This document shows, one piece after another, positions 46,880 through 56,688 of a stretch of DNA of 64,000 nt. The stretch covers positions 124,001 through 188,000 of the forward strand of contig NZ_JACWFG010000013.1 of the NCBI RefSeq assembly GCF_019749295.1. The letters are read 5' to 3'. Under the pieces are notes generated by a model that made no database searches, was not told the origin of the DNA, and was given only the letters and a program-made list of their open reading frames with translations. This DNA is from Neobacillus niacini (GTDB lineage Bacteria > Bacillota > Bacilli > Bacillales > Cytobacillaceae). Each line of letters starts with the position of its first letter. Within the stretch, counting starts at the first letter, position 1. The translations under genes and the position numbers were made by a program.

Positions 46880-48655
46880 ATGGAAGTCCCAAGCAGCGAT
46901 AAACGCAAACGTAGATATATGCCAGGAATAGATGGCCTTAGAGCTATAGCCGTCATCGGGGTTATTCTATATCATTTGAATATTCCCTGGTTTCAAGGAG
47001 GGTTTTCAGGCGTAACCGTTTTCTTTGTTTTGTCTGGCTACTTAATTACAGACATCCTTATTGATGAATGGTACAAAACCAATAAAATTGACTACTTTCG
47101 TTTCATGATTCGCCGCTTTCGCAGGCTGGCTCCGGCTTTACTGGTCATGATTTTTATTATTACCCTATGGGTGATCTTCACGAATCATCCTGCGTATGAA
47201 AAATTACGTTCGGATTTTCTTCCTTCTATTTTATATGTTACAAATTGGTGGTATATTTTCCATGAAGTTTCCTATTTTGACAACTTCGGTCCAGCTTCTC
47301 CGCTTACTCATATATGGTCATTAGGTATCGAAGAGCAATTCTATCTCCTATGGCCGTTTTTGGTAATTCTTAGTTTTAATTTTATAAAAAAAAGTACGTT
47401 TCGGATTCTGGCAATCCTAGTAGGAGTGGTCATTTCTGCGTGGTTAATGGCATTCCTTTTTACACCAGGAGAAGATCCTTCCCGTGTGTATTACGGAACA
47501 GATACAAGAGCTTTTTCACTACTGTTAGGAGCTGCACTTGCCATTGTTTGGCCAAGTCAACGATTGTCGAAAACATTACCAAGACATGCAAGCGTGATTC
47601 TTGATATTGTTGGAATTATAGGATTGCTGCTGATCATCGTATTCTTTATGGTTACATCCCAATTTGATTCTTTTCATTATCAAGGGGGGATGCTTCTTTT
47701 ATCCCTTATAACTACTCTAGTCGTAGGTGCAATCACACATCCTGCTAGTAAGCTGGGGAAATGGCTAAGTGTTAAGCCTTTGCGATGGATTGGAGTTCGT
47801 TCCTATGGTATCTATTTATGGCATTATCCCCCCATTATTGTCTTAACCACGCCGATTGTGAATACAGATGGTCTAAATAGCAGGAGGATTTTCTTACAAA
47901 TTGGTGCTACATTGATTATTTCGGCATTATCCTACCGATTTGTGGAAACTCCGATACGAACAGGACGTATTACATTTACATTATCTGCCTTTAAAAAACT
48001 AACTATTGTTCCACAAAGGATTGTTTTGGGAAGCTGTGCTGCACTATTTGCTGGAATAATTGTAATAGGCGTCGTCTTTGCCGCAAAAACAACGGTTTTT
48101 GTAAGTACTAAAGCCCCCTTAACAATAGGTGCTATCAATGAGATTGAATTCAAGGATCCGATCATAGAGCCTGTTCCCGAATCCGACCCTGAATTGAAGA
48201 CCATTACAGTTATTGGTGATTCGATTCTTCATGATGTTGCTCCATTCTTCAAAAACCATTACCCAGAAGCAATACTTGATTACCGTGTCGGCCGGCAAAT
48301 GTCTGAGATGCCAGATGTAATTACGAAGCTGGAGAGCAGCGGCCAATTAGGGGAATATGTGATTATTCAACTTGGAACCAATGGACCATTTGTAAAAACA
48401 GACTTAATAAATATTATCAAGGGCCTGGAAAGTAAAAAAGTGTATCTAGTAAACTGCAGAGTTCCTAGGGCGTGGGAAAGTACGGTGAATCAAACATTAG
48501 AGGAAGTCGTTAAAGGTATTTCTAATACCGTTCTAGTGGATTGGTATAGTGCCAGTGCTGGTCATCCTGAGTTTTTCTCAAGCGATGGCGTTCATTTAAC
48601 AAGAGCCGGAGGGGAAACATACGCCAACCTTTTAGCAGAACAACTCGATGATTAA
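46880..48655 (+). CDS. OatA-like acyltransferase with SGNH domain
   Basis: 591 residues from ATG after GGAGAGGGTGG (46859 is less likely). An Acyltransferase_3 membrane domain (about 10-375): YMPGIDGLRAIAVIGVILYHL with the catalytic His, FFVLSGYLITDIL, RRFRRLAPALLV, HIWSLGIEEQFYLLWP. A short linker leads to an extracytoplasmic SGNH domain (about 440-591) with GDSI (Ser), QLGTN and DGVHLT. This design O-acetylates peptidoglycan muramic acid (OatA) or wall polymers. Monocistronic; lysozyme resistance is a likely consequence. Confidence 0.9.
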   Translation: MEVPSSDKRKRRYMPGIDGLRAIAVIGVILYHLNIPWFQGGFSGVTVFFVLSGYLITDILIDEWYKTNKIDYFRFMIRRFRRLAPALLVMIFIITLWVIFTNHPAYEKLRSDFLPSILYVTNWWYIFHEVSYFDNFGPASPLTHIWSLGIEEQFYLLWPFLVILSFNFIKKSTFRILAILVGVVISAWLMAFLFTPGEDPSRVYYGTDTRAFSLLLGAALAIVWPSQRLSKTLPRHASVILDIVGIIGLLLIIVFFMVTSQFDSFHYQGGMLLLSLITTLVVGAITHPASKLGKWLSVKPLRWIGVRSYGIYLWHYPPIIVLTTPIVNTDGLNSRRIFLQIGATLIISALSYRFVETPIRTGRITFTLSAFKKLTIVPQRIVLGSCAALFAGIIVIGVVFAAKTTVFVSTKAPLTIGAINEIEFKDPIIEPVPESDPELKTITVIGDSILHDVAPFFKNHYPEAILDYRVGRQMSEMPDVITKLESSGQLGEYVIIQLGTNGPFVKTDLINIIKGLESKKVYLVNCRVPRAWESTVNQTLEEVVKGISNTVLVDWYSASAGHPEFFSSDGVHLTRAGGETYANLLAEQLDD

Positions 48656-48811
48656 ATATGCTGCGGGATTCCAATAAATCGATTGGTTTTCTTAATAGAA
48701 TAGGTTACTATTTTGAAGAAGTCCAATTGCCATAAGAGTTCAGGTAAACGCCAATTTCATGACAAAAAATTAAAATTATCTGATTTAATTTATTTCAAAG
48801 GAAGTGTAATT

Positions 48812-49348
48812 TTGAATACAAATAGAACGGTCTTTTTAATAAGTGGTCCCCCTGGGGCTGGAAAGAGTACACTGGCTGAAATGATATGTAAAAGTATAAA
48901 AGGGTCATGTGCTCATATAGAGGGGGATGTGTTATATAATATGGTAAAACAAGGATGGGTACATCCTTGTGATGATCACAATAATCTTTTTCTAAATATT
49001 TTATGGGACAATATAGTTGCCTTGATTGAAAACTTTACAAAAAATAATATAAATGTAGTTACTGATTATGTTTTTTCTAAAGAACAACTATTTTCTATTA
49101 TAGATAGAATAAGGAATTTAAACATTAACATTAAAGTAATAGTAATTAAAAGTGAGATAGATACCCTAATTAATAGGGATAGACAACGGAGCGGAGTGGC
49201 GTTTGTAGGAGAAGAAAGAATTAGACAAATTGTTAAAGATTTTAACTCAAGTGACTTTCCAGAAAGAATCATAATAGAAAACAATGATTCTTATTTAGAG
49301 GACCTAGTTAATACCGTTTTAAACGAAGACAGGTTCAAAGTGTATTAA
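48812..49348 (+). CDS. P-loop kinase-like protein (AAA_33 type)
   Basis: 178 residues from TTG with AAAGGAAGTG ahead. The Walker A loop SGPPGAGKST (about 9-18) follows a short strand. A HIEGDVLYNM segment and NINVVTDYVFS are like the chloramphenicol phosphotransferase/zeta-toxin-like small kinases. RDRQRSG may be the LID region. It would phosphorylate a small molecule; the substrate is unknown. A longer frame to 48713 has no ribosome site. Terminator follows. Confidence 0.75.
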   Translation: MNTNRTVFLISGPPGAGKSTLAEMICKSIKGSCAHIEGDVLYNMVKQGWVHPCDDHNNLFLNILWDNIVALIENFTKNNINVVTDYVFSKEQLFSIIDRIRNLNINIKVIVIKSEIDTLINRDRQRSGVAFVGEERIRQIVKDFNSSDFPERIIIENNDSYLEDLVNTVLNEDRFKVY

Positions 49349-49360
49349 TTTAAAATAAGT

Positions 49361-49414
49361 AGAGCCAAAATATGCGTGTATTAATGCAGTACATGCATAT
49401 TTTGACTCTTTTTA
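49361..49414 (+). terminator. Rho-independent terminator
   Basis: A 20-base arm (49361-49380, AGAGCC...GTGTA) pairs with TACATGCATATTTTGACTCT (49390-49409) with a few mismatches, followed by TTTTT. Confidence 0.75.
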
Positions 49415-49612
49415 CATACATAAAAAAAACAGTCTTTTATCAAATTTCTATCATGAAATGACTTTATGTTAGAGAAAAAGGTCAATGGTGTTAATAGAGT
49501 CGAAAAATGTCGATATATGTACTTTTATATTTTGTTTTGTTTCCGAATAATTGGTAAACATAATAAACACTTATATAAAAGAATTAATAAACCTGGTCCA
49601 AAGGAGAATTTC

Positions 49613-50032
49613 ATGAGGAACCTTGCTGCTTTATTTTCCATGCTGATGCCTGGATTTGGACAACTCTATAATCGACAATTTCTAAAAAGCGTATTTCTTC
49701 TCTTCGTTGAACATTATGATAATGTATTGGGGAAAATCAATACTGCCATTCATCTGGATTTTAATGGTTTCCACCAAAAAGCGTTAGAGGCGGCAAATTT
49801 CCAATACGTATTATTTTATCCTGGATTTTATGCCTATACGGTTTGGGATGCATGGTATTATGCAAAGCCAAATGCAGACAAAACAAAATCCGCCATTCCA
49901 TTTTTGATAGGAGGTTTCCTTGGAGAGTTTGGTGCCATTTTTTCTAGCCGTTTACCCATTCCCACACTTACAGTTGGATTGCTAATGATTGTACCTATGA
50001 TAACGGGAATGATACTGTTAAGAAACCAATAA
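49613..50032 (+). CDS. Small multi-span membrane protein
   Basis: 139 residues from ATG with AAAGGAGA ahead; the frame is open further upstream but without a site. It begins LAALFSMLMPGFGQLYNRQFLKSVFLLFVEH, the PGFGQLYNR pattern of TM2/DUF5683-like proteins, and has about four spans. Its role is unknown. The region 49349-49612 otherwise holds only the terminator. Confidence 0.7.
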   Translation: MRNLAALFSMLMPGFGQLYNRQFLKSVFLLFVEHYDNVLGKINTAIHLDFNGFHQKALEAANFQYVLFYPGFYAYTVWDAWYYAKPNADKTKSAIPFLIGGFLGEFGAIFSSRLPIPTLTVGLLMIVPMITGMILLRNQ

Positions 50033-50064
50033 AAAAAGCTTTACCCTTCTGAGTGTGGTAAAGC
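50030..50064 (-). terminator. Terminator of the histidine kinase gene
   Basis: On the minus strand GCTTTACC, loop, GGTAAAGC, then a run of seven T. Ends the kinase transcript; it also lies right after the membrane protein stop on the plus strand. Confidence 0.75.
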
Positions 50065-50072
50065 AGTTATAT

Positions 50073-51569
50073 CTAAGAAGATTGGGATACCGTGGGGTCA
50101 TCTTTAAGATTCACTTTTACATACTCTAAATGGCTAAGTTCTGTTGGCAGCGTAATCGTTACCTTTGTAGCGATGTTAGGGACACTTTCAATTTCAAATT
50201 TCCCATTATGATTTTGAATAATTTTCTTGCTCACCATTAGCCCCAAACCGGTTCCCTCTGATTTTGTTGTATAAAAGGGGGTGCCTAATAAATGAAGATT
50301 TTCCCTCGATATCCCCACACCATTATCGATCACCGAAATAACAAGATTCGTATCTTGTTGTTCCATCCTTATCTGAATTTTACCTCCTTGCGGCAGGGCT
50401 TCTATTGAATTTTTTATTAGATTGGCAATAACCTGCTTAATTTGATTTTCTTCGCATTTTATTAAAAATTGCTCACCGATAAATTCCGGAGTAATTTCAA
50501 TATTTTTTATGATTGCCTGCGTATTTAATAGGGTAATCACATTTTTTATACTTTGCGAAAGATCTGTTAAGGAATATTGAACGATATGTGGTTTTGATAG
50601 GACCATAAACTCACTCACGATAAAATTGATTCGGTTTATTTCATCAATCATAATCTTAGAATATCGTTTATTGGTTTCGGGGTCGGTATTTTCATTCATC
50701 ATTTGCGTAAACCCTTTTAATGTTGTTAAAGGGTTTCTAATTTCATGTGCTACACCAGCCGCAAGTTCTCCCACTAGAGATAGTTTCTCAGATTCTCTTA
50801 GCTTTCTCTCATGATTATTCAGATCCTTCATATGTTCAATCAGCTTTTTATCAAGAAAAGCACTAGATAATAACATAATCAATACGACAAAGATCGCAGG
50901 GACAGAGATAAAAGAACTCAAGGTAGTGGAACTAACTGAGTAATAGGCATCTTGTGTTATAGGAGCTGGTTGATAGAGGAGTTTCGTTCCCCACATCCCA
51001 ATATAGTGCATACCAGCAATTCCAATGCCCATTAGGATGCTGCTCAACACCCGGCAAGAAAAGTTCATCGAGCGGCGATGATTAAAAAAGAATAAGACCC
51101 ATAAAGAGCCGAATGCAGCGGTAAAAGCAATCCCTATCGACAATAGAACGATTGGCAGGTTATAGGTGATGGAGAAGTTCAGATACATGGCCTCCATACC
51201 CAAATAATGCATACCAACGATTCCACTGCCCATAAACACACCCGAAAATAGCAGTCTAACAACATTCATTTTCATCATAAAAAAGGCGAGGCCGGTGCCT
51301 AATATAGAAATCAACAGTGAAAGCAATACTATCCTTGCATCATACTCACTGTGACTTGGCATATCCATCGCAAGCATCCCAACAAAGTGCATAGTCCAAA
51401 TCCCAATGCCCATTGCAATCGCACAGCCTAATAACCAAAGATTGTATTTATAATTTTTAAAAATAATCATTTTCCAGCGAAGGTCTAACGCTATGTAAGA
51501 AAAAAGAATTCCTAGTAGAATCGAAAAAATCAACCAGTAATCATTATAGGTCTCGGTCATATGCTCCAT
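50073..51569 (-). CDS. Membrane histidine kinase with MHYT sensor domain
   Basis: 498 residues. Seven spans (about 10-240) contain three MHYT units: MHFVGM (60-65), MHYLGM (120-125) and MHYIGM (187-192), proposed to bind copper and sense oxygen, CO or NO. The kinase core follows: HEIRNPLTTLKGF with His275, the N-box NLIKNSIEAL, DNGVGI (415-420) and GTGLGL (439-444). The layout is like the sporulation-type kinases (KinA-E group) that lack a partner response regulator nearby, and none is present here. Orphan kinase. Confidence 0.9.
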   Translation of the reverse strand: MEHMTETYNDYWLIFSILLGILFSYIALDLRWKMIIFKNYKYNLWLLGCAIAMGIGIWTMHFVGMLAMDMPSHSEYDARIVLLSLLISILGTGLAFFMMKMNVVRLLFSGVFMGSGIVGMHYLGMEAMYLNFSITYNLPIVLLSIGIAFTAAFGSLWVLFFFNHRRSMNFSCRVLSSILMGIGIAGMHYIGMWGTKLLYQPAPITQDAYYSVSSTTLSSFISVPAIFVVLIMLLSSAFLDKKLIEHMKDLNNHERKLRESEKLSLVGELAAGVAHEIRNPLTTLKGFTQMMNENTDPETNKRYSKIMIDEINRINFIVSEFMVLSKPHIVQYSLTDLSQSIKNVITLLNTQAIIKNIEITPEFIGEQFLIKCEENQIKQVIANLIKNSIEALPQGGKIQIRMEQQDTNLVISVIDNGVGISRENLHLLGTPFYTTKSEGTGLGLMVSKKIIQNHNGKFEIESVPNIATKVTITLPTELSHLEYVKVNLKDDPTVSQSS

Positions 51570-51729
51570 TGTTAATCACTTCCAAACCATTTATATATCT
51601 ACCATCTTTCACTTCTAAACCGTATATTATAACGAAATAATAAAAAAATGATAAATTATACCCAAATAGCTTTAAAATGTTAAAAGGTCTATACTTTAGT
51701 AAAATCATAAGGCATGGAGGTATTTTGCT

Positions 51730-52608
51730 TTGGAATTAAGACAATTACGAACTTTCGTTGAAGTAGCGAAGCATAAAAGCATAACAAAAGCTGCAGAGCA
51801 TTTACATGTATCACAGCCAGCATTGAGTAAGTCGATCATGGCTCTAGAAGAAGAGCTGGGCATGAAGCTGCTTATTCGAGGTAATAAGACAGGTGAGATT
51901 ACTGATGCAGGCAAAGTGGTGCTGGAATATGCACAGAAAATGACGCTTTTGCTTGATGAGATGACAGATACCTTAAATGATATGACAAATCTGACACGGG
52001 GACAGCTTAATGTTGGTCTGCCTCCTTTCATTGGCAGTTTGTTTTTTCCACGTGTAATGGCTAAGTTTCATCATACGTATCCGAATATCGAATTAAATAT
52101 TACAGAGTATGGAGGGGCCAGGGTGGTAAAAAGTGTGGAGGAAGGCGAGTTTGAACTAGGAGTAGCCGTTCTGCCCATTGATGAAAAGCAGTTTCATGTA
52201 TACCCGATTGTAGAAGAAGAAATGAAATTGCTCGTCTACAAAGAACACTATCTCGCTTCTAGAAATGAAGTGGATATAAAAGAATTAAAAGAGGAGGAGT
52301 TTATATTTTATCATGAGGAATTCGCACTTCATCAAATTATGAGAAATCATATTATCGCTGCGGGCTTTGAGCCAAAAATCTTATTTAAGAGCTCTCAATG
52401 GGACCTAATGTCAGAAATGGTGGCTGCAAATCTTGGAATCACCATTCTACCACAATCCATTTGTAATAGAGTATTTAATAGGGACATTAAAGTTATTAAT
52501 CTAAAACAAGAAATTCTATGGAAACTGGCCGTCATCACGAAAAAAGACCGTTATATTTCTAATGCCGGGAAAACCTTTATTGATTTCATACTTAGCGAAC
52601 GATTATAA
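51730..52608 (+). CDS. cidR: LysR-type regulator, CidR-like
   Basis: 292 residues from TTG with GGAGGT ahead. N-terminal wHTH (about 1-60): MELRQLRTFVEVAKHKSITKAAEHLHVSQPALSKSIMALEEELGMKLL. The C-terminal effector domain (90-292) is of the CidR/AlsR/CitR type. It lies on the same strand just ahead of cidA-cidB, as in B. subtilis ywbI-ywbH-ywbG, where it activates the holin-like genes on acetate/overflow signals. Not autoregulatory motifs are apparent. Confidence 0.85.
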   Translation: MELRQLRTFVEVAKHKSITKAAEHLHVSQPALSKSIMALEEELGMKLLIRGNKTGEITDAGKVVLEYAQKMTLLLDEMTDTLNDMTNLTRGQLNVGLPPFIGSLFFPRVMAKFHHTYPNIELNITEYGGARVVKSVEEGEFELGVAVLPIDEKQFHVYPIVEEEMKLLVYKEHYLASRNEVDIKELKEEEFIFYHEEFALHQIMRNHIIAAGFEPKILFKSSQWDLMSEMVAANLGITILPQSICNRVFNRDIKVINLKQEILWKLAVITKKDRYISNAGKTFIDFILSERL

Positions 52609-52735
52609 CTTTTAGTTATGCAACTTATTCTGAATATGTATTTTACGAATAACAAATTTCATCGTACCATTATCCTATTGTTAAAACAGATGGAAAAAGG
52701 AGTTAACTAAACTCTTTCTTAATAGAAAGGATATT

Positions 52736-53107
52736 ATGATGAAATTTGCTGCTATTGTTTTACAGGTATTGTTCATACATGTGTTTTTATTTCTGGGTGC
52801 TGCGCTGAAGGAAATAATCCCACTCCCTATCCCAGCATCAATGTTTGGTTTGATTCTCCTTTTCCTAGTACTTTATTTAAAAATTGTTAAGTTAGAATGG
52901 GTGGAAAAAGGAGCAAAATGGCTGATGGCTGAGTTGTTATTATTCTTTGTTCCATCAGCAGTAGGAATTGTGAATTATGACGATATTTTAAGTCTTCAGG
53001 GAGCAGAAATTGTGCTATTGATCGGAGTCAGCACCGTAATCGTATTAGGGATGACGGCTCTCGTAGCAGAAAGAATTACTGGCAGAAAAAGAGGTGAGCA
53101 GCATTGA
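52736..53107 (+). CDS. cidA: CidA/LrgA-family holin-like protein
   Basis: 123 residues, four spans. VLFIHVFLFLGAALKEIIPLPIPASMFGLILLFLVLYLKIVKLEWVEKGAKWLMAELLLFFVPSAVGIVNY matches the CidA/LrgA pattern. Holin-like proteins of this family affect murein hydrolase activity and cell death, or export pyruvate/acetate metabolism products. Overlaps cidB by 4 bases. AAAGGATA site ahead. Confidence 0.9.
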   Translation: MMKFAAIVLQVLFIHVFLFLGAALKEIIPLPIPASMFGLILLFLVLYLKIVKLEWVEKGAKWLMAELLLFFVPSAVGIVNYDDILSLQGAEIVLLIGVSTVIVLGMTALVAERITGRKRGEQH

Positions 53108-53799
53108 TGATGATTTTGTTTACTGTTCTTACATTTATTATTTATCGGTCAGCAAAAATGATTTATGCCAAAACTGCCTTACCAGTCTTTCATCCATTGC
53201 TGCTAGCACCTATTCTATTAATACTGCTGATTAAAGGAATGAATGTTTCTGCCAATCACTATTTGGATGCGACCAAATGGCTCACCCATTTATTAGGACC
53301 AGCGACGGTTGCATTTGCTGTTCCTATTTATAAACATCTACCTACGATAAAAAAATATATGGGAACGATTATGATTAGTGTAACGACTGGAACGTTGACA
53401 GCGATTTTTTCAACTTTCGCACTATCAAAGATGATTCATTTAAAATCTGATTTTGTAACTTCCATCCTTCCAAGATCGATTACGACACCGATTGCGATTG
53501 AGGTTTCAAAAGAAATTGGGGGACTGCCAACTCTTACGACCGTTTTTGTCATTATCACAGGAGTAATGGGAGGGGTGTTGGGACCGTCCGTCATTAAATG
53601 GTTATCAATCAAAACGCCCATAGCCAAAGGACTTGCTCTTGGTATGGCAGCACATGGTGCAGGAACCAATAAAGCAATGGAATATGGGGAACAAGAAGCT
53701 ACTTTTTCATCACTAGCAATGATTTTCGCCGCTTGGATCACGCTTCTTTGGGGAGTCTTATTGATTCCAGCTTTGATCCATATGGAGCCTTTATTTTAG
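53104..53799 (+). CDS. cidB: CidB/LrgB-family protein
   Basis: 231 residues, about six spans. YLDATKWLTHLLGPATVAFAVPIYKH, SVTTGTLTAIFSTFALSKM, LPRSITTPIAIEVSKEIGGLPTLTTVFVIITGVMGGVLGP and GMAAHGAGTNKAMEYGEQEATFSSLAM match CidB/LrgB. Partner of CidA; the pair is translationally coupled (TTG at 53104 or ATG at 53107). Ends in a strong terminator. Confidence 0.9.
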   Translation: MMMILFTVLTFIIYRSAKMIYAKTALPVFHPLLLAPILLILLIKGMNVSANHYLDATKWLTHLLGPATVAFAVPIYKHLPTIKKYMGTIMISVTTGTLTAIFSTFALSKMIHLKSDFVTSILPRSITTPIAIEVSKEIGGLPTLTTVFVIITGVMGGVLGPSVIKWLSIKTPIAKGLALGMAAHGAGTNKAMEYGEQEATFSSLAMIFAAWITLLWGVLLIPALIHMEPLF

Positions 53800-53813
53800 A
53801 AAGATTTAATCAC

Positions 53814-53856
53814 GGCAAAGCCCTCCTCATGTGAGAAGGGCTTTGCCATTTTTATG
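53814..53856 (+). terminator. Rho-independent terminator of cidAB
   Basis: GGCAAAGCCCT and AGGGCTTTGCC (53814-53847) pair perfectly, followed by ATTTTTATG. Confidence 0.85.
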
Positions 53857-53946
53857 TTGGACATGTCCATTTGAAGATAAAAATGTAATAACAGCTGTAT
53901 TATCCAGAAAACATGTTAGACCGTCATACTTTGGTAATAATGACAC

Positions 53947-54255
53947 TTATTTCTTTTCCACTTTTACTATTCCTTTTCCAAAATTATCTTTCTCAAAATA
54001 GCAAATGACCACATCATCAACTTTTATTTTTTCACTCGAATCAATGCTTTCAGCAGAAAAAACAATTTTCGTTCCATCATCACTTTTTCCGTGATATAGA
54101 TTTCCTTTTATATCACTGATTTTATATTCTACTGTTTTGTATTCAGAGGAATCACTGCTTTGATTACTGACTGGTACAGTGGTTTGCGATTTTACTACTA
54201 GTAATACTACTAATATGGATGCGAGTATTCCAAGAATGATTATTCTTTTTACCAT
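53947..54255 (-). CDS. Small membrane-anchored or secreted protein
   Basis: 102 residues with an N-terminal signal anchor (3-22, RIIILGILASILVVLLVV), then a polar linker and a small beta-rich domain (ISDIKGNLYHGKSDDGTKIVFSAESID, VDDVVICYFEKDNFGKGIVKVEKK) of the DUF3221/OB-like kind. Outside-facing. GGGGAGG site. Single gene. Confidence 0.7.
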   Translation of the reverse strand: MVKRIIILGILASILVVLLVVKSQTTVPVSNQSSDSSEYKTVEYKISDIKGNLYHGKSDDGTKIVFSAESIDSSEKIKVDDVVICYFEKDNFGKGIVKVEKK

Positions 54256-54392
54256 GATACTAACCTCCCCATTAGTATTTTAAGAGTTGATGGCGGAAAG
54301 TAAATCCTACCATTTTCCCTTGGTCTTTCTACCTATTATAAAATATTTATTAATATAGAAGAGAAGATCGTTAAGAAAAGCACAAAAACACG

Positions 54393-54404
54393 AACATTAA
54401 TGTT
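54393..54404. promoter_or_regulatory. Palindrome AACATTAATGTT, first copy
   Basis: A perfect 12-base palindrome in the 484-base gap between the divergent genes at 53947-54255 and sstT; the same sequence recurs at 54577-54588 (173 bases apart). No gene is seen in 54256-54739. Confidence 0.45.
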
Positions 54405-54574
54405 TAATTTTTTCTAAATATCGTTCTAAATACGAATGTTCTATATTTATATCGAAATATCGTTCATATTTTATTGATTAAGCAATATGAACTTGTTATA
54501 CTAACAACATATTCATACATTTATACAACATTCCCAGATGCATGTTCAAATAGCTAACTTTTTACTCTATCAAC

Positions 54575-54618
54575 ATAACATTAATGTTATTGTAAAGTAT
54601 CTAAATATTCTCTATAAT
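54575..54618 (+). promoter_or_regulatory. sstT promoter with adjacent 16-bp palindrome
   Basis: TTGTAA (54590-54595), 17-base spacer, TATAAT (54613-54618). The perfect palindrome ATAACATTAATGTTAT (54575-54590) abuts the -35, the position of a transcription factor site. It contains the same AACATTAATGTT core as 54393. The long leader (about 115 nt) carries no recognisable riboswitch. Confidence 0.6.
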
Positions 54619-54739
54619 AATATTTATTAGAATTTATAGTTTAATTGAAGTAGGGGAGGTTTTACTAGATAATAAAAAAACAAATACGTAATGTTCCGAA
54701 ACTGGAGCAATCTATCAGATACTTGTAGGGGGAACATCT

Positions 54740-55978
54740 ATGAAAAGTCTATTAAAAAAGTGGAATCAAATTAGTATTGTAAAACAAATTTTAGTTGGTC
54801 TAATTATTGGTATATTTTTAGCTGTTCTAATACCTGAAGTGGCAAAGCCAGTAACCATTTTAGGATCATTATTTGTAGGTGCTTTAAAAGGAATTGCACC
54901 TGTATTGGTACTTTTCTTGGTAATGTCGGCCATTGCTCAGCATAAGCGTGGTCAGCAAACGAATATGAAATCTATTCTGTCCCTATATCTTTTAGGAACT
55001 TTTTTTGCTGGATTAGTTGCAGTTGTTGTAAGCTTTATTTTTCCAGTAAGTATCACTCTTACAAAGGGTGTTGAGGATATGGCCGCTCCAGGCGGTGTTG
55101 TTGAAGTTCTTAAAACATTATTGCTTAATGTTGTTGATAATCCGGTTAATGCTATTGCCAATGCAAACTATATCGGTATTTTAGCTTGGGCCATTGTCCT
55201 TGGTTTGGCTTTAAGAAATGCTCCGGACACAACAAAAACAATGATTTCTAATTTTTCAGATGCCGTTTCAAAAATGGTTACATGGGTAATTAAGCTCGCT
55301 CCATTAGGAATCATGGGGCTAGTTATCGATTCGATTACAACAAATGGACTAGAGTCTCTTTTAGGCTATGGGAAATTACTTGTTGTTTTAATTGGATGTA
55401 TGCTATTTGTGGCTTTTGTTGTCAACCCCCTTATGGTATACGTCAACCTACGTCAGAACCCATATCCACTTGTTCTGAAGTGTGTTAGGGAAAGTGGGAT
55501 TACAGCATTCTTTACACGCAGCTCTGCTGCCAACATTCCTGTTAATATGAAATTATGTGAAAAACTTAGTCTAGATAAAGATACTTATTCTGTTTCCATT
55601 CCATTAGGTGCTACAATCAATATGGCTGGTGCAGCGGTAACGATTTCTGTTTTAACACTGGCAGCTGTCCATACTCTTGACATTCCAGTAGATATCCCTA
55701 CAGCCATTATCTTAAGTGTATTATCCGCTGTATGTGCATGTGGTGCCTCAGGTGTAGCCGGTGGTTCACTATTATTGATTCCACTTGCATGCAGCTTATT
55801 TGGGATTTCTAATGATGTGGCGATGCAGGTAGTCGGAGTAGGTTTTATCATTGGAGTATTACAAGACTCATTTGAAACAGCCCTTAACTCCTCAACAGAC
55901 GTCCTTTTCACAGCAACAGCTGATTATAAGAAACGTCTTAAAGAAGGTAAAAAAGTAGATATTAATAAAGTAGCTTAA
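54740..55978 (+). CDS. sstT: Serine/threonine:sodium symporter SstT
   Basis: 412 residues, about nine spans, of the DAACS family. [37 protein letters not shown], the HP1/HP2-type signatures [22 protein letters not shown] (serine-rich SSAAN) and [24 protein letters not shown], and [28 protein letters not shown] are characteristic of SstT. Imports L-serine or L-threonine with sodium. Start ATG with GGGGGAAC. Monocistronic, with own terminator. Confidence 0.92.
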   Translation: MKSLLKKWNQISIVKQILVGLIIGIFLAVLIPEVAKPVTILGSLFVGALKGIAPVLVLFLVMSAIAQHKRGQQTNMKSILSLYLLGTFFAGLVAVVVSFIFPVSITLTKGVEDMAAPGGVVEVLKTLLLNVVDNPVNAIANANYIGILAWAIVLGLALRNAPDTTKTMISNFSDAVSKMVTWVIKLAPLGIMGLVIDSITTNGLESLLGYGKLLVVLIGCMLFVAFVVNPLMVYVNLRQNPYPLVLKCVRESGITAFFTRSSAANIPVNMKLCEKLSLDKDTYSVSIPLGATINMAGAAVTISVLTLAAVHTLDIPVDIPTAIILSVLSAVCACGASGVAGGSLLLIPLACSLFGISNDVAMQVVGVGFIIGVLQDSFETALNSSTDVLFTATADYKKRLKEGKKVDINKVA

Positions 55979-55985
55979 AGAACAA

Positions 55986-56022
55986 AACAACCTCTCCTAC
56001 ATAATAGGGAGGTTGTTTTTCG
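55986..56022. terminator. Terminator between sstT and the truncated gerB
   Basis: ACAACCTCTCCTA and TAGGGAGGTTGT with one mismatch around ATAA, then TTTTT; A-rich on the other side. Confidence 0.75.
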
Positions 56023-56027
56023 TATCC

Positions 56028-56501
56028 TTAACCATCTTGTGATGGTCCACTTTTATTTGTAGATAATTTATTTTTAACTGTAACAAAAACATACAATAAA
56101 GGTATATACACCAATAGAATGTAGGTACTCATTTTAGCAGTAATGTCTTTAAAGACCTGAATCATAATCCGATCATTAAGAATAAATGAAAATACATTTA
56201 TAAGAATATGAATCCCTGCTAAAGTTAAGCTGGGTTTACTATTAAAAACACCTTTAAAACCTCTTGTGACTGACCATATGCATAAGCAGACCGGAGGGAG
56301 TATAACTAACATCCATGAAAAGATAAATAGATATTCAAATCTTTCTATGAAGGGCATCTGTACAACTTTTGTCATCGAAAGTGTAGGCCAAATAACATAT
56401 TTTAATACCCCTTGATTAAAAAAAGCATATGTAATGACCGTCAAGATCACATAAAGAATCGTTGTAAACATCAAACCTAGGTGTGCCCATTTTTGGTCTA
56501 T
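56028..56501 (-). pseudogene. C-terminal half of a GerB-type permease (truncated)
   Basis: 148 residues with about four spans: KVVQMPFIERFEYLFIFSWMLVILPPVCLCIWSVTRGFKGVF, then ILNDRIMIQVFKDI. This is the C-terminal part of the GerAB/endospore germination permease family. The N-terminal about 200 residues are missing; a stop occurs upstream at about 56502 and no ribosome site precedes the possible TTG/ATG at 56474. Its IERFEYLFI variant differs from both intact GerB proteins in this window, so it is the remnant of a third receptor type. Confidence 0.7.
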
Positions 56502-56612
56502 TTAAAAAAATGGAAACGAGCCCCCTAATTAATCCAATCATATTAAGGATGATATCAATCTGGGTTCAACTCTGTTAATAATCTTTTTCCTGAGAATTCT
56601 GCCATAACCTTA

Positions 56613-56641
56613 TGAATCAATAGTAACGTATATTTATACTA
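56613..56641 (+). promoter_or_regulatory. Sigma-G-like promoter for gerA-gerC-gerB
   Basis: TGAATC (56613-56618), 16-base spacer, TATACTA (56635-56641). This resembles the sigma-G consensus TGAATA...CATACTA, with one mismatch in each element. It starts a transcript about 40 bases ahead of gerA. Confidence 0.5.
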
Positions 56642-56688
56642 ATTTGGGAATTACTAACTATAATATAGTTACGAAGGCAGGGCATAAG

